8,147 nt of DNA from Planctomycetota bacterium (GTDB lineage Bacteria > Planctomycetota > Planctomycetia > Isosphaerales > Isosphaeraceae): assembly GCA_021807585.1 (NCBI GenBank), contig JAKBCQ010000075.1, positions 1 to 8,147 of the forward strand, in the 5' to 3' direction. The translations under genes were made by a program, and so were the position numbers. Shown here in pieces: positions 1 to 7,164 of this stretch (its first letter is position 1; every line of letters begins with the position of its first letter). Below the pieces are notes generated by a model that saw nothing but the letters and a program-made list of their open reading frames with translations, did no database searches and was not told where the DNA came from.

Positions 1-438
1 CCACGCGTCTGTCGTCCCACGCGTGACCGGATGAAGCGGATTTCCCTCGATTTTCGTCGGCCGGCCTTCATGGCTTTCCACCAGCACGGGAAAACCGCCG
101 CCGGGCCTCGGCAGCGCCGTCGCGTAATAAACCGGCAAACCCGGTATCACCTCCTCGGGCGCCTTCGTATAAGGAAGAATGTGCGCCTCGGGACGCCGAC
201 ACCCCGCGGTCCCCATCCCCGCAAGGCCCAGCGACGCCGCCATCAACTGGAGAAAACGACGCCGGTCGATTCCGCCCCCCGTTCGAAGCAGCTCTTGATG
301 ATGCCCCGGAAGCGTCTTCTCGACGAATTCATGAAACTCGACGGTGTCGGCGAGCTCCTCAAGGCTCCGCCAATACGCCCTCCCCGCGATTCCCACGGAC
401 GGAGTCGAATCGGAACTGATGTGTAAATCATTACTCAT
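1..438 (-). CDS. actB: ActB, molybdopterin-oxidoreductase-like subunit of alternative complex III (N-terminal 146 residues)
   Basis: This is the N-terminal part of a Mo-bis-MGD/iron-sulfur-type subunit of alternative complex III, which oxidises menaquinol and passes electrons towards terminal oxidases. The reading frame is open from the ATG to the window edge. Residues 22-38 (YWRSLEELADTVEFHEF) match the extended Tat translocation leader known from this family. A twin-arginine motif, DRRRFLQLM, lies at residues 58-66, followed by a hydrophobic stretch ending in AGC at 78-80 that could also act as a lipobox. Residues 122-136 (SHEGRPTKIEGNPLH) match the conserved start of the molybdopterin-type domain. 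The ATG shares four bases (ATGA) with the actA stop and has no strong Shine-Dalgarno of its own, so translational coupling is likely. Full-length relatives are about 1000 residues, so most of the gene lies left of the window. In this family the molybdopterin-type domain generally lacks the cofactor; that cannot be judged here. Confidence 0.93.
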   Translation of the reverse strand, partial: MSNDLHISSDSTPSVGIAGRAYWRSLEELADTVEFHEFVEKTLPGHHQELLRTGGGIDRRRFLQLMAASLGLAGMGTAGCRRPEAHILPYTKAPEEVIPGLPVYYATALPRPGGGFPVLVESHEGRPTKIEGNPLHPVTRGTTDAW

Positions 439-1088
439 CGATGACACCCCGAGCATTGTTGAGGAGCGTTGATTCCCGAGTCTGTTTTGATTCGTTTACC
501 GATCGACTCCTGCGTCTCGCCCTTGGGGGGGAGCCAGTCGAGATTCGTCGCCTCGGAAAGCGGTCGAAGCGCCTTCTCGGGCTCGCGATGACAGCTCAGG
601 CACCAGCTCATGCTCAAAGGCTGGTCGTGGCGCACGATCTCCATCTCGTTCACCTTGCCGTGACAGCTCACGCAGCCGACCCCGCGCCGCACGTGAATCG
701 AATGATTAAAGTAAACGTAATCGGGAGTCATATGAACGCGATTCCATGGAATCGGCTCGCCGCTCGCCCAACTTTCGCGCACCTGCGCCAGCAGCGGGCT
801 CGTCCCCTTCACCGCCTGGTGGCAGTTCATGCACGTTTGAGTGGGCGGAACGTTTGATTGGGGCGATTCCTCGACGTGCGAATGGCAATACACACAGGAA
901 AAGCCGAGCTCGCCGGCGTGCAACTTGTGCGAGAACGAGACCGGCTGCGTCGGCTGGTAACCGACCCTCGTGTATTCGGGAACCGCGTAATAATAGAGCC
1001 CCACGACGCCGAGGATCGACGCGAGCGGTACACTTAAGAGCACACGCGCGACCCACAGATTCGTGGTCCTGTTAAACGGCGAGGCCAC
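435..1088 (-). CDS. actA: ActA, pentaheme c-type cytochrome subunit of alternative complex III
   Basis: ActA is the membrane-anchored multiheme electron-transfer subunit of alternative complex III, exposed on the outer face of the cytoplasmic membrane. The 217-residue protein has one hydrophobic anchor at about residues 14-34. Five CxxCH heme sites follow: CVYCH 65-69, CMNCH 86-90, CVSCH 139-143, CLSCH 163-167 and CSGCH 212-216, the last at the very C-terminus. Family landmarks are visible, including VPPTQTCMNCH, DYVYFNHSIHV and WCLSCHREPEK. An upstream in-frame ATG at 1166 would add 26 residues, but a GTG at 1088 sits six bases after a strong AAGGGAGGAG and puts the start just before FNRTTNLWVAR, where family members normally begin, so I chose GTG. 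The stop overlaps the actB start. The gene is first in its operon as far as can be seen, with a long apparently non-coding leader upstream. Identity is secure; the exact start is likely but unproven. Confidence 0.94.
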   Translation of the reverse strand: MASPFNRTTNLWVARVLLSVPLASILGVVGLYYYAVPEYTRVGYQPTQPVSFSHKLHAGELGFSCVYCHSHVEESPQSNVPPTQTCMNCHQAVKGTSPLLAQVRESWASGEPIPWNRVHMTPDYVYFNHSIHVRRGVGCVSCHGKVNEMEIVRHDQPLSMSWCLSCHREPEKALRPLSEATNLDWLPPKGETQESIGKRIKTDSGINAPQQCSGCHR

Positions 1089-1094
1089 GTCAAA

Positions 1095-1104
1095 CTCCTC
1101 CCTT
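1095..1104 (-). promoter_or_regulatory. Shine-Dalgarno that sets the GTG start of actA
   Basis: On the minus strand the sequence reads AAGGGAGGAG followed by six bases and then GTG. It is close to a perfect anti-16S complement at normal spacing. The upstream ATG at 1166 has nothing comparable before it. This decides the shorter actA start. Confidence 0.75.
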
Positions 1105-1234
1105 GGCGGCGGTTTTCGCTCTTCGATCACCCGCTCCGCGCGGGGAACGAACGAAGCGCAATTCACCGCACGTTGCGCGGCATGGAAACGGGCTCATCCC
1201 GTCGCGTCGGCGTCGTCGTCACGCCCAAGCCGCC

Positions 1235-1249
1235 CGAATCGATGATTCG
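1235..1249. promoter_or_regulatory. Small dyad upstream of actA (possible operator)
   Basis: The arms CGAATC and GATTCG are perfectly complementary around a three-base centre. It lies about 147 bases upstream of the actA GTG. The same arms recur in a longer dyad at 7165-7181. The local sequence is rich in such words, so chance is quite possible. Confidence 0.2.
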
Positions 1250-1959
1250 AGGCGTTATCTCCATCCGATCCAATCGTTCCCGCTCCACGCGATGCTCCAA
1301 TTCGCAATGCAAGATTCGCGCCCGAAACAGGATCGATTCGCCGGAACGGCTTCCGAGAAGCATGGAAAGAAGAGTTTGCCACGCGAACGGCGCGATTTCC
1401 AGTCCCGACCACCCGAAGTCGATTTTCCAGCATTTGACAATCGCGCGTTTCAATCCTGAGAATCGACTTCGATCGACGCGCCGACCGCGAATAACCAGAA
1501 AAGCCGCGGCCGATCGAGCCCGACATCTTGATCAAATGTTCAGAATTTCGCACTCAATCAATCGCGGCGTCGCGATCGAGGACGTCGGAAGATCACGTCG
1601 CGCGCGTTCCAAAGGGCCACGCGATCGATGCGCTCGCAGAGGTTTCAGCGCCCAGCGGCGACGATCAACCTTGGCCAATGCGACGATTGACCGGCTCGTT
1701 TTGATTCAATCCGTTTCGATTTCTGCAGTCCGTAAATATCGGTTCACCGTGTTATTCTTTGATTATTTCGGGAACGATCGCTCACTCAAAGCGACTCTCC
1801 AATTTGAAGATACACATTCAGATCACACTGAATATGCGGAATTCTTTCCGGATCGCCTCGCACCTTCGTCTCGGAATCGCACCGATGATACACCCGGTCG
1901 TCCCGCCCCTTTTCCCCACGATCCGATCAGTTCAACGACGACATTTTCCTTGATAAATG

Positions 1960-3117
1960 TCAAGTCCTTCGATAATAATCAATCAATATATCTCTTAACT
2001 GAAGCCCCGACGATTCGAGCGAAAATCGCAATAATCGCGTGAATCGCGGATCGGGATCGAGAAGGCTCACCACTTGATAACGTCCGCCCCTCACGATTTC
2101 GAGAAGATATGTGTCATCAGAAGAGATATTTTTTGTCGGGAGGCCGGTTTTCGAGTCCATGTGCGAATCGTGGAGTTCATCAAGCATCTTGGTCAGCTTT
2201 TTCCAATCGCTCTCGTCGAGTCGAACCTTCGAATCGATCGCGATTCGACCGGGCGAATGAAAGCTCCCATCAACCACCACAACGCGCAGATCGGCGCCCG
2301 AGACGCGTTTTTCAATCCGAACACAAATCGGTTGGTTATATTCCGATATAATTAATATACGGATCGTAGCCGAATCGACCGAGCCGCGAGCGACTTCGAA
2401 AAGCGGTCTCTCTCGCATCGCTTGCAGAATCTTGGTGTACATAACGACTCGATCGTTCGTAAGCCCGGCGCCTTCGTCGACCGATGACGACGGAAAATAG
2501 CGGATCTCCGGCCTCGGCGTCGTCTCGATGCGCATGATCGTCGGAACGAGTCCGAGACATAATGAGACGACGGCGATCGTAAAAGCGATCGACGCGAACA
2601 CAACCCTGTCGGATCGATATGCCAATGTAACATTCTGTTTGAATCGCCGATTCGATCGTCTCAAAACAACCGCGATGAAGCCGCCGCACGTCGCAACCGC
2701 GATGACGGCCAAGAGAGCGACGACGCCGAACGTGGATCTCGTAATCCGATCGATTTCGAAGGGATCGTTCGTCGCTTTTCTAAGAATAGGAACAAGTTCC
2801 AGTAAGATGTTTGTACCAATCAGTTTAGGATCGGCATTGTGGGCGAGCTCCGCTCCGGGTTTCTTAACCGCTTCGCCGTGTAACCCCAAGAGTGAGATGA
2901 AGGTGAACCAGCCGAAGCTCGCGAAGCCGAACCAGAAATCGCGATCGACGTTCGAATGCCATATGGCCGCGATCGTCGCGAGCATAAGCGAGACGGCCGT
3001 CATGCTGTAGAATGCGCGATACCAAAACTCGGAAGCGGTTCGCAATGCGACGACCGCGACCGATCCGAAGACGATTGCGACCATCGGACCCGCCGGCATG
3101 ATTCTCCCACGCGTCAT
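1960..3117 (-). CDS. Uncharacterised five-span membrane protein, paralog 1 of 3
   Basis: I do not recognise a function. The 385-residue protein starts with a basic N-terminus, then hydrophobic segments at about residues 10-27, 36-53, 61-78 (containing FWFGFASFGW 61-70), 130-151 and 171-191. The rest is a soluble domain. Basic loops after segments 2 and 4 (for example LRRSNRR) predict that this domain lies outside the cytoplasm. Motifs shared with the two genes upstream include ALRTAS (24-29), LVPILRK (108-114), EIDRIT, CGG, CVRIEK (265-270), SPGRIAI (288-294) and GGRYQVV (344-350). The C-terminal part resembles domains in many planctomycete hypothetical proteins with the pattern W..L...L then GRY. 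I chose the ATG at 3117 over the one at 3123 because AAGGAG (3125-3130) is seven bases from it and only one from the other. That start also aligns FWFGFA at residue 61, exactly as in paralog 3. It is the last gene of the triplet in transcription order. Confidence 0.88.
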   Translation of the reverse strand: MTRGRIMPAGPMVAIVFGSVAVVALRTASEFWYRAFYSMTAVSLMLATIAAIWHSNVDRDFWFGFASFGWFTFISLLGLHGEAVKKPGAELAHNADPKLIGTNILLELVPILRKATNDPFEIDRITRSTFGVVALLAVIAVATCGGFIAVVLRRSNRRFKQNVTLAYRSDRVVFASIAFTIAVVSLCLGLVPTIMRIETTPRPEIRYFPSSSVDEGAGLTNDRVVMYTKILQAMRERPLFEVARGSVDSATIRILIISEYNQPICVRIEKRVSGADLRVVVVDGSFHSPGRIAIDSKVRLDESDWKKLTKMLDELHDSHMDSKTGLPTKNISSDDTYLLEIVRGGRYQVVSLLDPDPRFTRLLRFSLESSGLQLRDILIDYYRRT

Positions 3118-3124
3118 CGCCATT

Positions 3125-3130
3125 CTCCTT
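3125..3130 (-). promoter_or_regulatory. Shine-Dalgarno deciding the start of paralog 1
   Basis: AAGGAG on the minus strand is seven bases from the ATG at 3117 and one base from the upstream ATG at 3123. Only the former is at working distance. Confidence 0.65.
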
Positions 3131-3225
3131 CGCCTCGGTGGCCGATCATGAGTCGACTGAAACGATTCATTTCCAATCTGGGATTTAATTGATTTCGGAT
3201 CGGGACGATCGCGGATCGAATAATC

Positions 3226-4344
3226 TCAATAAGTTCCAATTCCAGTTAATTCAACGATGTACTTATAAAGTAATTTGAAATGTTCGTCGTCGGTTTCGAA
3301 CCGATACACGGCGTGATATTTCCGATCCTTAACCCCCTCGATCAATATGGGAGGGCCGAATTTCCTCGAATATCGTCTCGTGAACGATTTGTTCCAATAA
3401 TCCGCCTTGATCGATCGCCTGAGCAGCTCATCCCACTGAGGTACGGTCAGCGTCAGATTCTTCTCGATGGCGATACCCTCGTTTTCGTCGTCGAGAACGA
3501 CCGCTCGCAGCTTTGCTCCAGACTCGGTTTTCTCGATTCTCACGCATAAGGAATGAGAACTCTGTTCCTGGAGAAAACGAAACATTATGAAATCGCGATC
3601 GGTTTGATCAAGATCGCCGATCGGCCGCTCACGCGACGCGACGAGCCGTTTGGTGAAATCTTCGATTTCATACCCCGTCAATCCCACGCTCTCGTCGATC
3701 ATACCGGCGGGGATGAATCGGAGTCGCGCCGAATCGGAATATCTCCTCAACTCCGATCGAGCGATCGATCCGCCGATCATCGCCGATATAATCATAATAA
3801 TCGCAATATGTGAAAACCATAATTTCTTGGATATCGGTTGATATCGATCGTTCGCCTCGCGTCGACCGCGCGTCGCGACGACGACGATCGAACCGCCGCA
3901 TGTAGAGAGTACGATCGTCATGAGCGAGTGGAGGACGCCGAGCGTTTTCTCGGTGATCGGATTGATCTCATTAAGCAGATTCGTCGGTTTTCGGACGATC
4001 GGCAAAATGTCAATAAGTACATAGGAAACGAGCCAACTAGGATTTAAGCGAGTTCGTGGCGATACCCAAAACCCATTGAACGTTCCGATCGACCCGTCGA
4101 ATCCGAGTACGAACGCGCTCCAACCGAATACGGAGAACCCCAACCAGAACGCGCTCTCCCAACCCTCGCGAAACCTGGCCGCGACGACTGAGATCAGCAA
4201 AATCGTCGCCAAGATCGTTCGCAGCACGTTTTCCCACGTATTGGAAGCGGTCCGGATCGCCACGTAAGCGATCGCGATGAACGCACACGAGATAATCGCG
4301 ATCGCAATGATCGTTCCCGGGGTCGTCGCTCGTGTCGGTTTCAT
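3226..4344 (-). CDS. Uncharacterised five-span membrane protein, paralog 2 of 3
   Basis: Function unknown. The 372-residue protein has the same plan as its neighbours. The N-terminus is basic (MKPTR), with hydrophobic segments at about 11-30, 41-56, 66-82, 136-157 and 176-194, then an extracytoplasmic C-terminal domain. Shared landmarks are AIRTAS (29-34), FWLGFSVFGW (66-75), ILPIVRK (113-119), EINPIT, CGG (149-151), ERPI (239-242), CVRIEK (267-272), EGIAIEK (289-295), ILIEGV (333-338) and a short C-terminus VELTGIGTY. Compared with the other two, segment 1 carries a few extra hydrophobic residues, and the PGRIAI loop is shortened to EGIAI. The ATG is preceded by GGGAGA (4349-4354) at normal spacing. 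Neighbouring gaps are 108 bases to paralog 1 and 122 bases to paralog 3, compatible with an operon. The gene contains an unusual number of GATC and CGATCG words. Confidence 0.87.
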   Translation of the reverse strand: MKPTRATTPGTIIAIAIISCAFIAIAYVAIRTASNTWENVLRTILATILLISVVAARFREGWESAFWLGFSVFGWSAFVLGFDGSIGTFNGFWVSPRTRLNPSWLVSYVLIDILPIVRKPTNLLNEINPITEKTLGVLHSLMTIVLSTCGGSIVVVATRGRREANDRYQPISKKLWFSHIAIIMIISAMIGGSIARSELRRYSDSARLRFIPAGMIDESVGLTGYEIEDFTKRLVASRERPIGDLDQTDRDFIMFRFLQEQSSHSLCVRIEKTESGAKLRAVVLDDENEGIAIEKNLTLTVPQWDELLRRSIKADYWNKSFTRRYSRKFGPPILIEGVKDRKYHAVYRFETDDEHFKLLYKYIVELTGIGTY

Positions 4345-4466
4345 GTCTTCTCCCGCGGTCGAACGGCGTCTCGATTCCGATCATCGACTCCGACTCGAGC
4401 GATATGATCCATCCAATCGCACGGAAAAGATCGAGACGACGACATAGAATTGATCAGGACAACTTC

Positions 4467-5654
4467 TTATTCCGGCGATGATCGGTCGGTATCGAACATT
4501 TCGGAACTGGGAATCTTAACGCCGGAAAGGTCGATCATGTAACTCGCGAGAATTCGAGTCTTCGGATCGGGGTTCAAGAAATTGACGCGATATCTCCCTT
4601 TCTGGTAGCCCTCGACAATCAGATCGATGTTTCTGAATTCTCCTTGATCCGATTTGTTTACGAAAGATTCGATCTCGGCTTCGTCCGATTTCCAGAAGTC
4701 GCCCTCGGTAGCGAGCTCGATCAATCGCCGCCAACGTTTTTCATCGATCTGGAATCTCCGTTCGATCGCGATTCGTCCTGGAGCCACATCCGCGACTCGA
4801 TCGAGAACGACCACATGAAGCTCGACGAACTCTCCTTGCTTTTCAATCCGCACGCAGACGGGACATGTATATTGACCCTTCCAAATCAGTCGAAATAACG
4901 ATGAATCGTGATCTTTCGGCGGCCGATTCCAGAGCGGCTTTTCGTTCATTTGGACGAGCAAACGTGCGACCAGATCATATTCTTCATCTAATTTATCTTG
5001 ATAGGACTCATAAAGGTTATTTTTAATACGTTTGGTCGTTTCGGCGGGAAAAATCGGCGGGGGAGGCGGATTGAAGTAGCCGAGCGCCGCGATCCGAGGA
5101 GATGCTCCGAGTCCGATAAGAATCAACGTCACGACGATCGCGTTGGTCGCCCGGTATCGACTCGGATTCGATTTCGCGACTCGGTTACGGCGGCGACGCG
5201 TGCGGAGCAGGACCGCGAGCAAACCGCCGCTCATCGCGATCGTCAGCGTGACGAGAAGATCGGCGACGCCGATCGTATTCTCGGTGATATGTTCGATTTT
5301 ATCGATTTCATAGGTCGATTTTCTTATGAGGGGAACGAGTCGACAGATCAGATTCGACGTGATGAGATTGGAGTTCATGCGAGCTTGAGGGTCTTCGAAG
5401 TTTCGATTGTAATCGTTATTGACGCTGGACAACACGAAATATCCCCAGCCGAACACGGCGAAGCCGAACCAGAACGCGCCTTTGTTCCCCCGCCTATACC
5501 TGGCGGCGACGATCGCGAACAGCAACAGCGACGTGACCGCGCTGTAGGTCATTTTCAAGTAGAGATCGGACGCGGTCCGCAACGCGGTGATCGCGACGGC
5601 GCTAATCGCCACCGCGATCATTAAACCCGGAATCGTCGTTCGCAACGATTTCAT
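4467..5654 (-). CDS. Uncharacterised five-span membrane protein, paralog 3 of 3 (first in transcription order)
   Basis: Function unknown. The 395-residue protein has hydrophobic segments at about 10-26, 36-52, 61-77, 129-150 and 172-190, with positive loops AARYRRG (50-56) and RTRRRRNR (151-158) on the predicted inner side. Shared motifs are ALRTAS (24-29), FWFGFAVFGW (61-70), LVPLIRK (106-112), HIT (122-124), SGG (142-144, where the others have CGG), PLW (240-242), CVRIEK (267-272), APGRIAIE (291-298), LIVEGY (345-350) and GRYRV (353-357). Just after the last membrane segment is a run of five prolines (196-200) before a charged linker; the other two lack this. The extracytoplasmic domain also carries two more cysteines close together (CPVC, 264-267). 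The ATG follows GGAGA at about eight bases. The gene is divergent from the DUF3179 gene across a 214-base gap. The family assignment as a paralog is firm; the role is not. Confidence 0.88.
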   Translation of the reverse strand: MKSLRTTIPGLMIAVAISAVAITALRTASDLYLKMTYSAVTSLLLFAIVAARYRRGNKGAFWFGFAVFGWGYFVLSSVNNDYNRNFEDPQARMNSNLITSNLICRLVPLIRKSTYEIDKIEHITENTIGVADLLVTLTIAMSGGLLAVLLRTRRRRNRVAKSNPSRYRATNAIVVTLILIGLGASPRIAALGYFNPPPPPIFPAETTKRIKNNLYESYQDKLDEEYDLVARLLVQMNEKPLWNRPPKDHDSSLFRLIWKGQYTCPVCVRIEKQGEFVELHVVVLDRVADVAPGRIAIERRFQIDEKRWRRLIELATEGDFWKSDEAEIESFVNKSDQGEFRNIDLIVEGYQKGRYRVNFLNPDPKTRILASYMIDLSGVKIPSSEMFDTDRSSPE

Positions 5655-5767
5655 AATGCGTCTCCGAAGCCGATCCTTCGACGTTCGCCCCGCGATCTCT
5701 CACAATGATAACATGATTCTCGATGCGGGTCCCGAGCCGCGAGATCTCCGCTCGACGAGACTGGTCC

Positions 5768-5797
5768 TTGCGTCGCCGATCGCTCCGCGGATATGAT
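5768..5797 (+). promoter_or_regulatory. Possible sigma-70-type promoter for the DUF3179 gene
   Basis: TTGCGT at 5768-5773 and TATGAT at 5792-5797 are separated by 18 bases. This would give a leader of roughly 65 bases before the ATG at 5869. The -10 matches five of six consensus positions; the -35 is weak. Placement in the divergent gap is sensible, but planctomycete promoters are poorly defined. Confidence 0.33.
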
Positions 5798-5868
5798 CGT
5801 TATTCTTATTTGGCTGGTGAGAATGCTCGGAGACGAGCGTTTTTTTCGTACAATTGAGGTTCTCGATC

Positions 5869-6885
5869 ATGTTCGCCTTGCCAGTCTTGCTCGCGGCGCT
5901 CGCAGGGGATCCGGCGCCTCCCACGGTCGACGCCGCCAAGCCCGGCGACGAAAAAGCGATCAAAAGCCGCTTCAAACCCGATTTTTTCAACACGCTCGTC
6001 AATCCCCAATGCTCGCATTGCGTCGACGAGGCGAAGCTTAAAGGGGACGAGATCCGTCAAGATGATCGCGTGCTCGCATGGATACGCGGCAAATATGAAG
6101 GAGGAGCGATTCCTTATCGCTGGTTCCTCGTCCCGTATCGCGTGATCAGCGATTCCTACGGCGTGTTCGTTTACGACGCCGACGCGGGTTTCACACGGGG
6201 CTGGCCCGCGTCTTACGATTATCGGTTTCACGGCTGGCGCAACGGCGTGATGGTGATGCGTCATAAAGACGGGACGATTTTTGATTGCCTCACGGGCCTG
6301 GCGATCGACGGCCCCCGAAAGGGCGAACGGCTCGAGCCGTTGCCCACGCTTGAAACCGATTGGGGGCATTGGCTCAAAATTCAACCCGCGACGGTTGCTT
6401 ATCGGATGTTCCCCAAGTATCAACCGTCGCCCCTTCCTACCGAAGTGACTTCCGAATCCAAGCAAACGCGACCCGCTCCCGACCCTCGCCTCAAAGATGA
6501 GGAACGCGTTTTCGGGCTGTCGATCGGCGGTAAAAGCCTGGCTTGGCCGTTGCGTCAATTCGGCGCCGGTCCCGAGCTCAAAAGCGTTAAAATTGGTGAA
6601 CAGAAAGCGCTGATCTTTTGGAATGGCGCCACACGGACCGCCGCGGCGTTCGCCCCGGACACCGAAGGGGATCATCCCGAAAAAGTGACGATCAAGCTCG
6701 ATTCGTCACATCCCGAGGCGCCTTGGGTCGACGAAGAAACGGGATCGAGGTGGACGATCGCGGGACGCGCGATTTCGGGCTCTCGGAAGGGCCAGACGCT
6801 CCGCTGGCTGCCGGGAGTGATGGTGAAATGGTACGCGTGGGCCGCCGAATACCCCGATACCGGAATCGCCGGAGATAAGATTTGA
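5869..6885 (+). CDS. DUF3179-family protein with two domain copies, probably exported
   Basis: This protein belongs to the DUF3179 family, whose biochemical role is not established. The 338-residue product begins with a short hydrophobic leader (residues 2-12, MFALPVLLAALAG), suggesting export. The first copy spans about residues 60-182, with DRVLAWIRG, IPYRWFLVPYRVISD, DGTIFDCLTGLAIDGP (134-149) and GERLEPLPT (152-160) followed by DWGHW. A second, more diverged copy spans about 211-335, with ERVFGLSIGGKSLAWPLRQF, TGSRWTIAGRAISG (291-304), KGQTLRWLPGV and WYAWAAEYPDTGI, the classic family ending. A CxxC pair (NPQCSHC, 45-51) precedes the first copy. I chose ATG 5869, with GAGG at 5856-5859 nine bases before it, over an in-frame TTG at 5854 that has no Shine-Dalgarno near it. 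It is divergent from the paralog triplet, and no shared function is implied. Confidence 0.9.
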   Translation: MFALPVLLAALAGDPAPPTVDAAKPGDEKAIKSRFKPDFFNTLVNPQCSHCVDEAKLKGDEIRQDDRVLAWIRGKYEGGAIPYRWFLVPYRVISDSYGVFVYDADAGFTRGWPASYDYRFHGWRNGVMVMRHKDGTIFDCLTGLAIDGPRKGERLEPLPTLETDWGHWLKIQPATVAYRMFPKYQPSPLPTEVTSESKQTRPAPDPRLKDEERVFGLSIGGKSLAWPLRQFGAGPELKSVKIGEQKALIFWNGATRTAAAFAPDTEGDHPEKVTIKLDSSHPEAPWVDEETGSRWTIAGRAISGSRKGQTLRWLPGVMVKWYAWAAEYPDTGIAGDKI

Positions 6886-6933
6886 TGTCTTGAAGCAAGC
6901 CTCGATCGACCACGAAGCGGCACGCATCATTCG

Positions 6934-6955
6934 CGTTCGATCTCACGGTCGAACG
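6934..6955 (+). terminator. Weak hairpin after the DUF3179 gene
   Basis: CGTTCGA and TCGAACG pair perfectly over seven bases around an eight-base loop, about 50 bases after the stop codon. There is no T-tract, so it would not be a classic intrinsic terminator. Confidence 0.25.
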
Positions 6956-7068
6956 ATCCCGTCGGGCTAACCTCACCGCCCGCTCGATCGAGTCGCGCTC
7001 TCCTTCCGCCCCTCAACGAATTATTTCTTGAGGTTTGCGACGATTATGTCGATCTGAATGAGGTCGAT

Positions 7069-7081
7069 CGCTCGGCGAGCG
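7069..7081. promoter_or_regulatory. Dyad CGCTCG-G-CGAGCG
   Basis: This is a perfect six-base inverted repeat around one central base. It is the first of three dyads in the leader region of the gene at 7352. A one-base centre suits a protein-binding dyad better than an RNA hairpin. Confidence 0.3.
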
Positions 7082-7095
7082 AATTCCCAATCCGA

Positions 7096-7111
7096 AACGT
7101 GAATTCACGTT
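7096..7111. promoter_or_regulatory. Perfect 16-base palindrome, candidate operator
   Basis: AACGTGAATTCACGTT equals its own reverse complement over all 16 bases. One half-site, TTCACGTT, recurs at 7145-7152, 41 bases downstream (about four helical turns). This is the pattern of a dimeric regulator site with an extra half-site. It lies about 240 bases before the ATG at 7352. Confidence 0.4.
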
Positions 7112-7164
7112 CCAAGGGAGCACGACACGTCGATTTTCGGGTTCTTCACGTTCACCGAGAATGA

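Larger units (their letters stand above)
1089..1959. other. Long intergenic region without a convincing gene
   Basis: This stretch lies between the actA start and the end of the first membrane-protein paralog, both on the minus strand. Open frames cross it on both strands, the longest being 1173-2042 on the plus strand. Their translations are dominated by Arg, Ser and Asn, show no domain or membrane pattern, and lack a good Shine-Dalgarno, so I treat them as chance. The region should hold the actA promoter and the 3' end of the paralog transcript. I see a small dyad CGAATC-GAT-GATTCG at 1235-1249, about 150 bases before the actA start, and a weak hairpin CGGAA-TTCT-TTCCG at 1837-1850. I cannot place a credible -35/-10 pair. 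Confidence 0.6.
1960..5654 (-). repeat. Tandem array of three diverged paralogous genes
   Basis: The three consecutive minus-strand genes share length (372-395 residues), membrane topology and the ordered motifs RTAS, FWxGFxxFGW, LP/VPIxRK, E-I-x-x-I-T, CVRIEK and GRY/KYxxV. They therefore descend from local duplication. Protein identity is visibly low outside the motifs, so the duplications are old rather than an assembly artefact. Confidence 0.85.

Noticed and set aside
243..431. 62-residue minus-strand frame at the left edge
   Set aside because: It overlaps actB in another frame; the actB frame has the Tat and family motifs.
1163..1453. Minus-strand frame containing DFGWSG, a possible remnant of a fourth paralog
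   Set aside because: Only the three residues FGW match. The surrounding FWxGF, RTAS and CVRIEK motifs are absent, so a degraded copy is not supported.
1173..2042. 289-residue open frame on the plus strand
   Set aside because: Rich in Arg, Ser and Asn, with no domain, no membrane pattern and no good Shine-Dalgarno. It also runs over the end of the first paralog on the opposite strand. Probably chance openness of TCG/CGA-rich DNA.
3284..3300. GGTTTCGAACC-like word resembling a tRNA T-arm
   Set aside because: It lies within the coding sequence of paralog 2, and no acceptor stem, D-arm or anticodon arm surrounds it.
5655..5720. Promoter for paralog 3 with TATCAT as -10 on the minus strand
   Set aside because: No acceptable -35 at 16-18 bases upstream (GGGACC), so I could not support it.
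5806..6675. 289-residue open frame on the minus strand
   Set aside because: Antisense shadow of the DUF3179 gene, whose translation has clear family motifs.
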